A DNA stretch of 64,000 nt, taken from Arthrobacter sp. StoSoilB19. Its GTDB lineage: Bacteria > Actinomycetota > Actinomycetes > Actinomycetales > Micrococcaceae. Shown here piece by piece: positions 8,550-17,711 of the stretch. The stretch is taken from contig NZ_AP024650.1 in the NCBI RefSeq assembly GCF_019977275.1, positions 310,001 to 374,000 of the forward strand. Direction: 5' to 3'. The stretch's first letter is position 1. Each line of letters opens with the position of its first letter. Both the position numbers and the translations under genes were made by a program. The notes under the pieces were generated by a model. That model saw only the letters and a program-made list of their open reading frames with translations. It made no database searches and was not told the DNA's origin.

Positions 8550-9302
8550 GTGCTCCATGCCGGCGTGCCTGAAGACGAGGATTTTGCAGACGTTGCCCTG
8601 CATCTCCAGGAGTCCTTCCTGCAGAACCCTGAAGTTGAGGCATTTCTCCAGGATCTTGCAGCCTACGCGGCGGCCCGGCTTGGCGGGGAGGGGCACGTGT
8701 GCTCCTGCGAAATCGTGGTGCTGCGGCCCAAAAAACCCGCGGCATGTGCCAGCAGCCACCGCAGTGCACAACTCCTCTGCCAGCTGGAGGCCACGCTTGG
8801 CGATGGTCCCGGCGCCACGGCCATGCGGGCAGGAAAGACAGTGCTGGTTTCCGACCTCCGGCGCGAAGACCGCTGGCCGGAGTATGTCCACGCTGTCCAG
8901 GAGCAGGGCTTCCGCTCGGTATTGAGTATCCCCGCGCTGCTGGAAGGCGATTCCCAGGGCGTGATTACGTTCCACTGTTCACAGCCCCTCGTCTTTGGCA
9001 GCCATGGCATCGGTGCCGCGGAAGCGTTTGTCCGGCAGGCCTCCAAGGGGCTGACACTTGCCCTGCGGATGCTGAAGCTGGAAGAGACCAGGGACGGCAT
9101 GAGCGCCGCCATGCAGACGCGTACCGTGATCGACCTGGCAACCGGGGCCATCATGGCGCAGAACCGGTGCAGCCAGGCTGCGGCCTTCAAGCTGCTGCGG
9201 GACGCGTCCAGCACGCGGAACATGAAACTCCGGGATGTTGCGGCCGCCGTCGTCGCGTCAGTCGCCGGCGCCGCGGACACCTTCACCTACTTCGACGAGT
9301 AG
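8550..9302 (+). CDS. GAF-ANTAR domain regulator
   Basis: A 250-residue two-domain protein. The GAF-like sensor spans about residues 35-170, and the C-terminal ANTAR domain (about 180-240) contains the typical IDLATGAIMAQNRCS helix and the FKLLRDASSTRNMKLRDVA segment. ANTAR domains bind paired RNA hairpins and prevent transcription termination, so this is a likely RNA-binding antiterminator responding to a small ligand or redox state. Start GTG 8550 has GGGAGG 9 bases upstream; the frame is open to 8514. No paired-hairpin target was identified in the window. It overlaps the next convergent gene by 16 bp. Confidence 0.85.
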   Translation: MLHAGVPEDEDFADVALHLQESFLQNPEVEAFLQDLAAYAAARLGGEGHVCSCEIVVLRPKKPAACASSHRSAQLLCQLEATLGDGPGATAMRAGKTVLVSDLRREDRWPEYVHAVQEQGFRSVLSIPALLEGDSQGVITFHCSQPLVFGSHGIGAAEAFVRQASKGLTLALRMLKLEETRDGMSAAMQTRTVIDLATGAIMAQNRCSQAAAFKLLRDASSTRNMKLRDVAAAVVASVAGAADTFTYFDE

Positions 9303-9592
9303 GGATCCTTCCGTTCCGGGTCACGGTGTTCCGGCTGCAGGGTGGAAAGGGCGGAACCGCTGAGCGGAGCACGGAGCGGCAGGCCTTCGGAAGCGCAATG
9401 TTCGTTGACAGCCTGCGCCAGTGCGTCGCGTTCCTTCGTTGAAAGGGCGGCTTCGCCTGCGCAGTAGTCCCGGATGAGCTGTTCAGAGGCGTCCCCGCCC
9501 AGCCCAACGAACTCCAGCCACAACTGTGCCAGATCCAGCCGGTACTCCTTTATCAGAGCGCCGGTCAGGGCCTGCTGGTCCACGGCATCCAT
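9287..9592 (-). CDS. Small hypothetical protein
   Basis: A 101-residue cytosolic protein that I do not recognise. ATG 9592 has AAGGA eight bases upstream, which supports it as the real start although the frame is open to 9814. It is mostly helical: an EYRLDLAQLWLEFVGLGG segment, then SEQLIRDYCAGE and TKERDALAQAVNEHC helices, and a charged tail. The 3' end overlaps the ANTAR gene by 16 bp. The codon usage looks native. Confidence 0.6.
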   Translation of the reverse strand: MDAVDQQALTGALIKEYRLDLAQLWLEFVGLGGDASEQLIRDYCAGEAALSTKERDALAQAVNEHCASEGLPLRAPLSGSALSTLQPEHRDPERKDPYSSK

Positions 9593-9804
9593 CGTCACGT
9601 CCTTGCCTTTGGTTGCACTCCTACGGTTGGGATTCGGAACCGGCGGCACCGTGGATGGGAAATGATCCAGGAAAATCCACAAGGGGAATTGACCCAGGCA
9701 GGCCGTGGGACCTTTGCCCCTAGGCAGGCAACTCCCGGAAGCAGTCAACTGGAGTGTCCGGAGCAGGCGAGTACACCCGGCGAGCACAACAGGAGGCAGA
9801 GACC

Positions 9805-10089
9805 ATGGGCGCATGTGATGTCTGCGGCAGCAGCGAGGGCCGCATGTTCACCGTCAATATGGGGAACCAGACAGGCACGTTCGACAGCTTCGAATGCGCC
9901 ATCCACATGATGGCTCCCGCATGTGAGCACTGCGGTTGCCGGATCCTGGGCCACCCCGTGGAAAGCCAAGCAGGCATCTACTGCTGCCTGCACTGTGCCA
10001 AGGAAGCAGGGAATCCCCACCAGTCCGCCAAACCTGAGCACTCCACGGTGGCCGTTCCGGCACACGGTGCATCAGCGGGTCAGGCCTAG
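9805..10089 (+). CDS. Metallothionein-like small Cys-rich protein
   Basis: A 94-residue Cys/His-rich protein. CDVCG near the N terminus and the block CEHCGCRILGH with GIYCCLHCAKEAG give nine cysteines in all, in a pattern like the zinc-ribbon part of prokaryotic metallothioneins (CxxCxC ... YCCxxCA). It probably binds Zn or Cu in the cytosol. ATG 9805 has AGGAGG eight bases upstream; the frame is open to 9754. The next gene is a universal stress protein, suggesting a small stress-response group. The metallothionein assignment rests on the cysteine pattern only. Confidence 0.72.
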   Translation: MGACDVCGSSEGRMFTVNMGNQTGTFDSFECAIHMMAPACEHCGCRILGHPVESQAGIYCCLHCAKEAGNPHQSAKPEHSTVAVPAHGASAGQA

Positions 10090-10125
10090 TCCCGCCGGCA
10101 CTACCGCAACAGGAAAAGGGAAGCC

Positions 10126-10563
10126 GTGGCCGGTAACGGAAGCTTCAGGATCGTGGTGGGCGTGGACGGTTCCGACCAGTCCCGGTCGGCAATGGACTGG
10201 GCCATCGAGGAGTCCAGGCTGCGCAAGGGTGAGGTCCAGGCGTTGACCGCCTGGAGCTTTCCTTATGTCAGCGATGCCCTGGGCACCGCCTGGGACTACG
10301 AGATCTTCCAGAAGGACGCCCAAGCGATCCTGGAGGCGGAGCTTGAGCGCATCAAGGACCAGGGCGTGACGATCACAGGACGGGTCGTGGAAGGCAACCC
10401 GGCAGCGGCACTCATTGACGCCTCCCGCGATGCCGACCTGGTTGTCGTCGGCTCCCGGGGCCATGGCGGATTTACCGGCATGCTGCTCGGCTCTGTATCC
10501 CACCAGACCATCCACCATGCGCACTGCCCGGTACTGGTCATCCGCGAGCCTGCCGCAGATTAG
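10126..10563 (+). CDS. Universal stress protein (UspA family)
   Basis: A 145-residue single-domain Usp. It has the opening VVGVDGSDQSRSAMDWA segment and, at about residues 109-126, the ATP-binding motif GSRGHGG followed by GSVS, so it is of the ATP-binding type. GTG 10126 is preceded by AGGAAAAGGG. Usp proteins act in the cytosol during starvation or oxidative stress. It follows the metallothionein-like gene by 36 bp and may be co-transcribed. Confidence 0.92.
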   Translation: MAGNGSFRIVVGVDGSDQSRSAMDWAIEESRLRKGEVQALTAWSFPYVSDALGTAWDYEIFQKDAQAILEAELERIKDQGVTITGRVVEGNPAAALIDASRDADLVVVGSRGHGGFTGMLLGSVSHQTIHHAHCPVLVIREPAAD

Positions 10564-10635
10564 GACGGACCTTCCACCTTTCGGTGAATGGAAAGTGTCG
10601 TCGTGTGATGCTGCCTGCGCTGCAAGGCTTGCAGG

Positions 10636-11475
10636 ATGGACATGATTCGGATTGAACCCCGGTGCCGCGTGATTGTCGACAACGACTGGGCCGGTGACCC
10701 CGACGGCCTGCTTGGACTGGCCCACCATGCCCTGTCCCCGGCAAACAGGATCGCAGCCGTCACAAGTTCCCTGACGAATCCGATGTTCGGGGTGCCGGAG
10801 GGCAGATCCCAGCGGGGCGCCTGCCTGGCCGGGGAACTGCTCCGGGTGCTCGAGCGCCCCGAACCGGCGGCGGTGCATCCCGGACCGGACAGCCCTTTTA
10901 CCGGACAGCCACGGAGCTCCGCTGCGGCGAGCGCGATCATTGAAACCGCAATGACGGCGGATGACCTGCCCTTGATTCTGGTGTGCGCCGGTCCGCTCAC
11001 CAATGTTGCGGACGCGCTCCTGCTGGAGCCGGGCATCGCCCGGTTGCTGACGCTTGCCTGGGTAGGCGGAGCCGCCCGGAACGACGACGAGTACAACTAC
11101 TTCACGGACCCCGCCGCTGCGGACTTCGTGCTGGCGAACCAGGAGCTCGCAGTCTGGCAGTTCCCCGCCGAAACGTACCGGCAGATGGTGGCGTCCGTCG
11201 CGGAACTCGATCATGCCTTCAGGGTTGCCGGCCCGGCCGGCGAGTGGCTGTGGGAGCACTTCAACAGTCTTGAGGTGCCGGACTTCGTGAAATTCGGGCC
11301 GGTGTGGTGCCTTGGAGACAGTGCACCCCTGGTGGTCACCGGGCTGGATGACGTCACCTCGGTGTTCACCGAAACGTCCGCGAGGCCGTCCCGCCGGACT
11401 TATACGGGTGTGGACAGCCGGTTGGTTGTTGCGGACTTCTTTGCGAAGCTGCACCTGCACGCCCGGCGGCCGTAG
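10636..11475 (+). CDS. Nucleoside hydrolase-like protein
   Basis: A 279-residue protein of the inosine-uridine-preferring nucleoside hydrolase fold. The N-terminal DNDWAGDPDG (Asp15, Asp17, Asp21) corresponds to the Ca-binding DTDxxxDD signature but is not identical, and ILVCAGPLTNVADAL is the second conserved block. These enzymes cleave N-glycosidic bonds of ribonucleosides. The variant metal motif and shorter length leave the substrate open. It is convergent with the GH1 gene and separated from it by a strong hairpin. Confidence 0.82.
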   Translation: MDMIRIEPRCRVIVDNDWAGDPDGLLGLAHHALSPANRIAAVTSSLTNPMFGVPEGRSQRGACLAGELLRVLERPEPAAVHPGPDSPFTGQPRSSAAASAIIETAMTADDLPLILVCAGPLTNVADALLLEPGIARLLTLAWVGGAARNDDEYNYFTDPAAADFVLANQELAVWQFPAETYRQMVASVAELDHAFRVAGPAGEWLWEHFNSLEVPDFVKFGPVWCLGDSAPLVVTGLDDVTSVFTETSARPSRRTYTGVDSRLVVADFFAKLHLHARRP

Positions 11476-11504
11476 ACAAGGGCAAAAGGCCTGCGGCAGA
11501 GGAA

Positions 11505-11535
11505 TGGCCCGGACTTCACAGGGAAGTCCGGGCCA
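11505..11535. terminator. Bidirectional terminator hairpin
   Basis: Perfect 12-bp stem: TGGCCCGGACTT (11505-11516), 7-base loop, AAGTCCGGGCCA (11524-11535). It lies between the convergent nucleoside hydrolase and beta-glucosidase genes and can serve both. Confidence 0.75.
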
Positions 11536-11548
11536 CTATGAACCACGC

Positions 11549-12808
11549 TTAAGCGGGTTGCGGTGCCCCGGCCCCGGCGTGCTCCCTGGCCAGGTTCCCC
11601 AGCCAGCGCGCGCTCTCCTTGGGAGTCCGCTCCTGCGTGGAGCGGTCCACGGCGATCAGGCCAAACTTGGGCCCGTAGCCGAAGATCCACTCGAAGTTGT
11701 CGAACGCGGTCCAGGCGATGTACCCGCGGACATCGATGCCGTCCGCAAGGCAGGAAGCAACCCCGTCGACGGCCGTCTGCAGGTACGCCACCCGCTGCGT
11801 GTCATCCTCGGTGGCCAGGCCGTTCTCGGTGACGATCACCGGGATGCCGGCGATCCTGTGGGCCTCGCGGATGGTGGCCTCCAGCGCCTGGGGATAGATT
11901 TCCTCGCCCATCTGGTTGGTGGGCACGCCCTCCGGTGCGGGGGCATGGCCATCGGGGCCGTACACGGTGCGCCCGTAAGTCTGGATGCCCACGAAGTCGT
12001 CACCCCGGGAGGCTTTGAGGAAGCGTTCGTTGACGTCCCGGCGCACCCGGTCTGCAATCCCTTCGCCACCGGGCAGCGCCTGGATATCGGAGTTTGCGAG
12101 GGTCCACCCCACCTGGAGGTCCGGGCGATGGGCTTTGATGGCCTTGGTGGCGGCCCGGTGCGCCGCCACCTTGACCTGGAACCCCGCCTCCGTGGAGCAG
12201 AACTGGAACGGGGCAACAGTGCTGGCATCCACGCCCAGGCGCTGGGCGGCGGCCGCCCAGATGGGCACCGAACCGCGGTTCTCCGGGGCTTCCCCGCCGA
12301 TGCCGAATGACTCCAGCAGCCAAGGGAGGTTCGGCTCGTTCAGGGTGCAGGCGACGCCGATCAGGTCACCCAGGTGGGCCATGACCCGGTCGCAGTAGCG
12401 TGCGAAGAGTTCGGGCGTCCGGCTGCCCTCCCAGCCGCCGATCCGGAGGAGCCACAGCGGTGACGTGAAGTGGTGGAACGTGACCACCGGGGTGAGTCCA
12501 TGTTCGTGGCAGGCTTCCAGCACCCGCTTGTAGTGGTCCAGCGCAGCCACCGAGAACTGGCCTTCCTCCGGTTCGATCCGGGCCCATTCAACGGAGAACC
12601 GGTAGCTGTTAAAACCGAGGCCGGCGATCAGTGCGATGTCCTCGCGGTAGCGGTGGTAGTGGTCCACGGCGTCCCCGGACGGCTCCGCGAAGATCGTTCC
12701 GGGAAGGTGCTCCAGGAACCAGGTATCGCTGTTGACGTTGTTGCCTTCCACCTGGTGGCCGGCGGTGGCCACGCCCCAAAGGAAGTCGCGGGGGAACGGG
12801 TTGGTCAT
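11549..12808 (-). CDS. Beta-glucosidase-type glycoside hydrolase, family GH1
   Basis: A 419-residue GH1 enzyme with a TIM-barrel fold. FLWGVATAGHQVEG is the conserved N terminus, TLNEPN carries the acid/base Glu158, and VTENGLAT carries the nucleophile Glu328. It is somewhat shorter than the usual 440-470 residues. No signal peptide, so cytosolic. ATG 12808 is preceded by GAAAGGA. It releases a beta-linked terminal sugar, probably glucose, from imported glycosides. It is divergent from a Dpp-type importer and shares a promoter region containing the candidate IclR site. With the rhamnosidases this suits rutinose- or hesperidin-like plant glycosides, which is inference. Confidence 0.9.
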   Translation of the reverse strand: MTNPFPRDFLWGVATAGHQVEGNNVNSDTWFLEHLPGTIFAEPSGDAVDHYHRYREDIALIAGLGFNSYRFSVEWARIEPEEGQFSVAALDHYKRVLEACHEHGLTPVVTFHHFTSPLWLLRIGGWEGSRTPELFARYCDRVMAHLGDLIGVACTLNEPNLPWLLESFGIGGEAPENRGSVPIWAAAAQRLGVDASTVAPFQFCSTEAGFQVKVAAHRAATKAIKAHRPDLQVGWTLANSDIQALPGGEGIADRVRRDVNERFLKASRGDDFVGIQTYGRTVYGPDGHAPAPEGVPTNQMGEEIYPQALEATIREAHRIAGIPVIVTENGLATEDDTQRVAYLQTAVDGVASCLADGIDVRGYIAWTAFDNFEWIFGYGPKFGLIAVDRSTQERTPKESARWLGNLAREHAGAGAPQPA

Positions 12809-12891
12809 GGGGTTCCTTTCGTGATGGACGCGTGCAGGCGTCCGAGGCTTCGTTGCCTTCCATCCATCCTTCCGCCCGGCGTGACCGCCGC

Positions 12892-12919
12892 CACAATACC
12901 TTTTCAATCAATGACATTG
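12892..12919. promoter_or_regulatory. 28-bp motif shared with the IclR promoter; candidate IclR operator (site 1)
   Basis: The motif begins CACAATAC (12892-12899), has TTTC at 12902-12905 and continues CAATGACATTG (12909-12919). It matches 22 of 28 positions with 24450-24477. It lies between the divergent GH1 gene and the importer operon. A small palindrome ATGACA-T-TGTCAT (12911-12923) overlaps its end. Confidence 0.6.
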
Positions 12920-13026
12920 TCATGTTTGGCGCCTGTGGTCCCGGCTGATTCTTGAAGGGAGCCGGCGAGCAGCCAGCCCCCACAACCGTTCCTCCGTCAT
13001 CACATCAGAATGCAAAGGCGCACTAC

Positions 13027-14583
13027 ATGAAACTTCCGAACTCCACCGCCCGTGCGAGCTCCGCCGTTCTGGCCGGTGCCCTGCTGATGGGTTCCCTGGC
13101 CGCCTGCGGCGGCGGGTCCAGCCAGGCCGCCGCAAAGGCTGATACCAGCAGCCTCACCCTGGCCATCGACAGCGACTCAGCCTCCTTCGGGTTCGACCCG
13201 CTGCGCGTCTCCGCAGCCCAGCGCCAGTTCTTCGAAGGCCTCTACGACAGCCTGATGACCCTTCAGCCGGATGGTTCCGCAGGTCCGGGCCTGGCCAAGG
13301 ACTTCAGCTACAACGCGGACAACACCGTCCTGACGCTGAACCTCAAGGACGACGTCACGTTCACCGACGGCTCCAAACTGGATGCCGCCCTGGTCAAGGC
13401 CAACCTGGACCGCCGCTCCGATCCCGCGCTGAGCGCCTACTCCGCCGTCGCGAAGGGCGGCGCCCAGGAAATCACCTCCGTGGACGTGGTCAGCCCCACC
13501 CAGGTGGCCCTGACCTTCGCCAAGCCGCAGCCCGGATTCGAGAAAAACCTGGCCTCCACCACCGGCATGATCGTGGGCAGGAACGGCGTCACCGACACCT
13601 CCAGCCTCGCTGCAACCCCTGACGGCTCGGGACCGTACACCCTTGACCCCTCCACCGTGAAGGGCAACAAGTACGTCCTGGTGAAGAACGACAAGAGCGC
13701 GGACGCCTCCAAGTACGCCTACAAGAAGGTGGTCTTCAGCGTGGTCCAGGACCCGCAGGCCCGCGCCAACGCCCTGGTCTCCGGCCAGGCCGACGTTGCC
13801 ATGCTGACGTCCTCCACGGTGGACTTCGCCAAGTCCAAGGGCGTTGGCGTTTCCCAGATCGGCGGCACTGTGAACACCATGATCTCCTTCGACAAGATCG
13901 GCAAGACCGCACCGGCGTTCGCCCAGGAGAAGGTCCGCCAGGCCATTCAGTACGCCATCAACCGCCAGGCCCTGGTGGATGCCCTGCACAAGGGCGACAT
14001 CCCTGCATGGAACGCCCTGCCCAAGGATTCGGCCGGCTTCACCAAGGACCTGGAAACCACATTCGCGTACAACCCGGACAAGGCCAAGAGCCTGCTGGCC
14101 GAGGCCGGATACCCCAACGGCTTCGAGTTCACCATCATCGCAAGCGCGCAGACCCAGACGGACCTGCAGGCCGTCCAGAAGGACCTCGCCGCCGTCGGCA
14201 TCACCATGAAAGTCAAGATGGCAGCCTCCACCGACGAAGCGTTCGCCGCCGTCGCCACCACACCCCTTGGCTACGCTCCCCTGAACTGGGACAACCCCGT
14301 CGGCGTGATGTACGGAGCCATCCTGAACGGCTTCACCAACGTGCAAAAGGCCACCGATGACAAGCTCAGCGCCGCTACCGGCGAGCTGGCCGCGGCCAAA
14401 GACGACGCCGCCGTCAAGGCAGCCGCCACCAAGCTGAACACCCGCCTGGTGGAGTCAGGCTGGATGATCCCGCTGTATGAGGCGCTGACCAACCAGGGCT
14501 ACAACACCAAGAAGGTGGCCCAGGTGAAGTTCGCCGGCACCAACGCCTACCCGCTCCTCTCGTCCTACACGCCGGCCAGCTAA
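13027..14583 (+). CDS. ABC transporter solute-binding lipoprotein, family 5 (Dpp/Opp type)
   Basis: A 518-residue extracellular lipoprotein. The N terminus has a basic start, a hydrophobic segment and lipobox LAAC with Cys27, so it is lipid-anchored outside the membrane. The mature part has the SBP_bac_5 features FEGLYDSLMTL, FTDGSKLDAALVKANLD and VRQAIQYAINRQALVDALHKG. This family binds peptides, nickel or oligosaccharides; the sugar type is known in Thermotoga and others. Surrounded by GH1, GH78 and GH43 genes, oligosaccharide or glycoside binding is likely. ATG 13027 begins the signal peptide; the longer frame from 12952 would add 25 unrelated residues. Confidence 0.88.
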   Translation: MKLPNSTARASSAVLAGALLMGSLAACGGGSSQAAAKADTSSLTLAIDSDSASFGFDPLRVSAAQRQFFEGLYDSLMTLQPDGSAGPGLAKDFSYNADNTVLTLNLKDDVTFTDGSKLDAALVKANLDRRSDPALSAYSAVAKGGAQEITSVDVVSPTQVALTFAKPQPGFEKNLASTTGMIVGRNGVTDTSSLAATPDGSGPYTLDPSTVKGNKYVLVKNDKSADASKYAYKKVVFSVVQDPQARANALVSGQADVAMLTSSTVDFAKSKGVGVSQIGGTVNTMISFDKIGKTAPAFAQEKVRQAIQYAINRQALVDALHKGDIPAWNALPKDSAGFTKDLETTFAYNPDKAKSLLAEAGYPNGFEFTIIASAQTQTDLQAVQKDLAAVGITMKVKMAASTDEAFAAVATTPLGYAPLNWDNPVGVMYGAILNGFTNVQKATDDKLSAATGELAAAKDDAAVKAAATKLNTRLVESGWMIPLYEALTNQGYNTKKVAQVKFAGTNAYPLLSSYTPAS

Positions 14584-14598
14584 TACCCGCACCTTCCC

Positions 14599-14629
14599 GC
14601 CGGGCCCTCCCCAAACAGGAGGGCCCGGC
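14599..14629 (+). terminator. Intra-operon hairpin between binding protein and permease
   Basis: 12-bp stem with CCGGGCCCTCC (14600-14610), loop CCAAACA and GGAGGGCCCGG (14618-14628), plus one further G-C pair. It lies 16 bp after the binding-protein stop and 30 bp before the permease. It probably ends some transcripts and protects the upstream mRNA, giving more binding protein than membrane components. Confidence 0.65.
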
Positions 14630-14658
14630 CGGGCAGGGCCTGACCGATGGAGGTCACC

Positions 14659-15600
14659 ATGGCACTATTCATCACTAAGCGCCTGCTGATGGCGCTGGCC
14701 ACCGTGCTGGTGGTTGCGGTGCTGGCATTCCTGCTGGTGCACGCAATGCCCGGCAGCCCGGGAGCCGTCTCCCTCGGCGCAGGCGCCTCCCAGGAAGCCA
14801 TCGACGAGGTCAACCAGAGGATGGGCTGGAACGATCCGCTGTTCACACAGTTCTTCACGTGGCTTGGTTCCGCCGTCCAGGGCGACCTGGGCGTCTCGCT
14901 CATCGATGGCCGCTCCGTCAGCGCCGACCTCGCCGGCCGCCTCCCCGTCACAGCCTCGCTTGCCGCCGGCGCCACCGTCCTCAGCGCGGTCCTGGGCATC
15001 GCCCTGGGCGTCACCGCAGCGGTCCGCGGCGGCCTCCTGGACCAGGTGATCGGCGGCTTCGTTGGACTCCTGGTCGCCCTGCCGGCGTTCTGGGTGGGCG
15101 TCCTCTTCGTGTACCTGTTCGCCGTCCAGTCCTCCATCTTCCCGGCCACCGGCTACGTGCCGTTCGAGGCCTCACCGCAGGACTGGGCCCTGTCCCTGGC
15201 GCTGCCGGTGATCACCCTCGCCGTGGGCGGCGCTGCCTTCATAGCCCGCCAGACCCGGGCGTCCATGCTCGAGGCGCTGCAGCAGGAACACATCCGCACG
15301 CTGCGCGCCACGGCCACCCCCACCTGGAAGATCCTCTACGTCCATGCCCTGCGCTACGCCAGCCTGCCCATCGTGGCCGGCATCGCCCTGCAGTTCATCG
15401 GCCTGTTCGGCGGCTCCGTCATCGCCGAGCAGCTGTTCGCCATGCCCGGCCTGGGCCAGGCCGTCCAGACCTCCGTCAGCACCCATGATGCCCCCGCCGT
15501 CCAGGGCGTGGTGGTGATCGCCACCGTGGTGGTGGTTGCCGTCAACCTGGTGCTGGAGCTGGCCACCAAGTTCCTCGACCCGAAGTTGCGTGCCTCATGA
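14659..15600 (+). CDS. ABC transporter permease, DppB/OppB type
   Basis: A 313-residue membrane permease with about six TM helices. It has the first helix ALATVLVVAVLAFLLVHAMPGSPG and the EAA-type cytoplasmic loop near HIRTLRATATPTWKILYVHALR with AEQLFAMPGLGQ, both typical of DppB. ATG 14659 follows GGAGGT; ATG 14647 is an alternative. It ends ATGA-coupled to the permease-ATPase fusion and forms the membrane channel with that protein's N-terminal half. Confidence 0.9.
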   Translation: MALFITKRLLMALATVLVVAVLAFLLVHAMPGSPGAVSLGAGASQEAIDEVNQRMGWNDPLFTQFFTWLGSAVQGDLGVSLIDGRSVSADLAGRLPVTASLAAGATVLSAVLGIALGVTAAVRGGLLDQVIGGFVGLLVALPAFWVGVLFVYLFAVQSSIFPATGYVPFEASPQDWALSLALPVITLAVGGAAFIARQTRASMLEALQQEHIRTLRATATPTWKILYVHALRYASLPIVAGIALQFIGLFGGSVIAEQLFAMPGLGQAVQTSVSTHDAPAVQGVVVIATVVVVAVNLVLELATKFLDPKLRAS

Positions 15601-17711
15601 TCCCAACAGTTACCCCGGCCCCCGCGGACGCGGACCAGGCAGGAAGTACGACGCCGGCAGCAGCCCCCGCGCGCAACGCCGGCAGGGCGGCCATCACCAA
15701 GGTATCCCGGCACGGGCTGTTCACTTCGCCGGGCGCCGTGGCCGGCCTGGCCTGGCTTGCGGCGCTTGTCACCGCGTCGCTGACAGCGCCGCTGTGGCTG
15801 CCCTTCAAGACAGAGGACCAGGATTTCACCTCAGTCCTCTCCGGCCCCATCGCCGCCCACTGGCTGGGAACGGACGAACTGGGCCGCGACATCCTCAGCC
15901 GGATCTTCGCCGCCGCAGCCGGCACCCTGGGGACGTCCATGCTCACGGTGATTGTCGGCGTCGGGCTCGGCACCATCCTGGCCATGCTTGCTGCCGGCAC
16001 CGGCGAACGCGTGGAGGCCGTGATCAGCAGGGTTACCGAGATCATGATGTCCCTGCCGGGAACCGTGATCATCCTGGCCGTCATCGGCGCGGTGGGAACC
16101 AACATCCCCGTGGTTATGGCCATCCTGGGCATCCTGATGTCCGCCGGCATCTACCGCGTGATCCTGGGCCAGGCCAAGTCCCTGCAGTCCCAGCTCTACG
16201 TGGATGCGGCCAAGGTGGACGGCGTCAACCCACTGCGGATCAGCCTCCGGCACGTCCTGCCCGGCCTGGCGAACACCATCGTGGTCCAGTCCGCGCTGAT
16301 CTTCGCTGTGGGCATGCTCATCCAGGCCGGCCTCGCGTTCATCGGCTTCGGCCCGCCCATCCCGCAGCCCAGCTGGGGCGGCATGATCCAGGGCGCCTCA
16401 CAGCACGTCTATGACGCCCCCTGGATGATGGTGCCCACCGGTGCCGTGCTGGCGCTCACCGTCCTCTCCGCCAATGCCATCGGCAATGCCCTGGGCAAGG
16501 CCCCCAACGCGGCCGCACCGCACCTGCCCTCCGCCGCGGCACGCCGGCAGCGCGCCAAGGCCGTCGCCGCCATCGCGGCGGAGGCGCCCGGATCGGAGGA
16601 CTTGGCCGCATTGGACGGCGCCTCTGCCGATAAGGAGACGCTCAGCGTCCGTAACCTGTCCGTCGGCGTCGACAGTGCAGGTACAGGCACCGGCGTCCGC
16701 CTGGTCACCGATGTCTCGTTCGACGTCCAGCCCGGCACCGTCCTGGGTTTGGTGGGGGAGTCCGGCTGTGGCAAGACCATGACCGCGCTGTCCTTGTTGG
16801 GCCTGCTGCCCTCGGGCGTAAGTGTCACCGGCGGCCAGATCCTCTGGAACGGAAGAAACCTGGCAGCGGTGGCGGAGAGGGACATGGAAGCAGTGCGCGG
16901 CCGGGAGATCGCGCTGATCAGCCAGGAACCCATGCGCGCCCTGGACCCGATGTTCACCGTGGGGTACCAGCTCACCGCGACCATCCGCCGGCTCCGCGGC
17001 ATGGGCAGGACCGAGGCCCGCCAGGAGGCGCAGACCCTGCTGGAAAAGGTGGGCATCGTGGACGCGGCGCGGATCCTGAAGACCTATCCGCACCAGATCA
17101 GCGGCGGCATGGCCCAGCGCGTGGCGATTGCCCTGGCACTGGCCGGGCAGCCGAAGCTGCTGGTGGCGGACGAGCCCACCACGGCCCTGGACGTCACGGT
17201 GCAGGCCGAAATCCTGTCCCTGCTCCGGACCCTGGTGAAGGACACAGGCATGTCCGTGGTGATGGTGACCCACGACCTTGGTGTGGTGGCGGACATCTGC
17301 GACCAGGTGGCCGTCATGTACGCCGGCCAGGTGGTGGAGAACGGCACAACCCAGGCCGTCCTGGACCACCCCCGCCACCCTTACACCCTGGCGCTCCTGG
17401 CCGCAGACCCGCACGCCAACCACGCAGACGACATGCCGGAACGTCTCGCCACCATCAGCGGACAGGTGCCGCAGCCCAAGGACTGGCCCACCGGCTGCCG
17501 GTTCGCGGCCCGCTGCCAGTTCGCCGGCTCAGCCTGCATGGAACCCGTGCAGCTGCTGCGCTCCGGCGCCGGCGAAGGGCTGGTGCGGTGTGTCAAAGCG
17601 GACCAGCTGGCCGTCGAAGGCATGGACTGGCTGGCCACGGACGTGCCCGCCTCCCGCGTTTTGGAGGTCACCCCCAAGCAAAACCCGATCGTTGAAAAGG
17701 ACCCGGCATGA
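15597..17711 (+). CDS. Fused ABC permease (DppC type) and ATPase (DppD type)
   Basis: A 704-residue fusion. Residues about 1-300 form a DppC/OppC-type permease: a cytoplasmic N tail, [11 protein letters not shown], several TM helices and the EAA loop [20 protein letters not shown]. After a charged linker rich in Ala (about 300-345) comes a complete ATPase: Walker A GESGCGKT with Lys393, the Q-loop region ISQEPM, signature ISGGMAQR near residue 502, Walker B LLVADEP and the H-loop VTHDLG. Its C-terminal oligopeptide-transporter extension contains [14 protein letters not shown]. Most Dpp systems encode these as two genes. The frame is continuous with no stop between the halves, and it overlaps both neighbours by ATGA. 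Confidence 0.92.
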   Translation: MIPTVTPAPADADQAGSTTPAAAPARNAGRAAITKVSRHGLFTSPGAVAGLAWLAALVTASLTAPLWLPFKTEDQDFTSVLSGPIAAHWLGTDELGRDILSRIFAAAAGTLGTSMLTVIVGVGLGTILAMLAAGTGERVEAVISRVTEIMMSLPGTVIILAVIGAVGTNIPVVMAILGILMSAGIYRVILGQAKSLQSQLYVDAAKVDGVNPLRISLRHVLPGLANTIVVQSALIFAVGMLIQAGLAFIGFGPPIPQPSWGGMIQGASQHVYDAPWMMVPTGAVLALTVLSANAIGNALGKAPNAAAPHLPSAAARRQRAKAVAAIAAEAPGSEDLAALDGASADKETLSVRNLSVGVDSAGTGTGVRLVTDVSFDVQPGTVLGLVGESGCGKTMTALSLLGLLPSGVSVTGGQILWNGRNLAAVAERDMEAVRGREIALISQEPMRALDPMFTVGYQLTATIRRLRGMGRTEARQEAQTLLEKVGIVDAARILKTYPHQISGGMAQRVAIALALAGQPKLLVADEPTTALDVTVQAEILSLLRTLVKDTGMSVVMVTHDLGVVADICDQVAVMYAGQVVENGTTQAVLDHPRHPYTLALLAADPHANHADDMPERLATISGQVPQPKDWPTGCRFAARCQFAGSACMEPVQLLRSGAGEGLVRCVKADQLAVEGMDWLATDVPASRVLEVTPKQNPIVEKDPA

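Noticed and set aside
10564..10635. Possible hairpin between the stress protein and nucleoside hydrolase genes
   Set aside because: Only a four-base-pair stem (CACC/GGTG); too weak to call.
10072..11460. 462-codon minus-strand open frame
   Set aside because: Antisense to the universal stress protein and nucleoside hydrolase genes, both clearly real; the composition is rich in Gly, Arg and His without a fold.
16480..16650. Permease-ATPase fusion considered as an annotation artefact
   Set aside because: No stop codon, start codon with ribosome site, or frameshift is visible in the linker.
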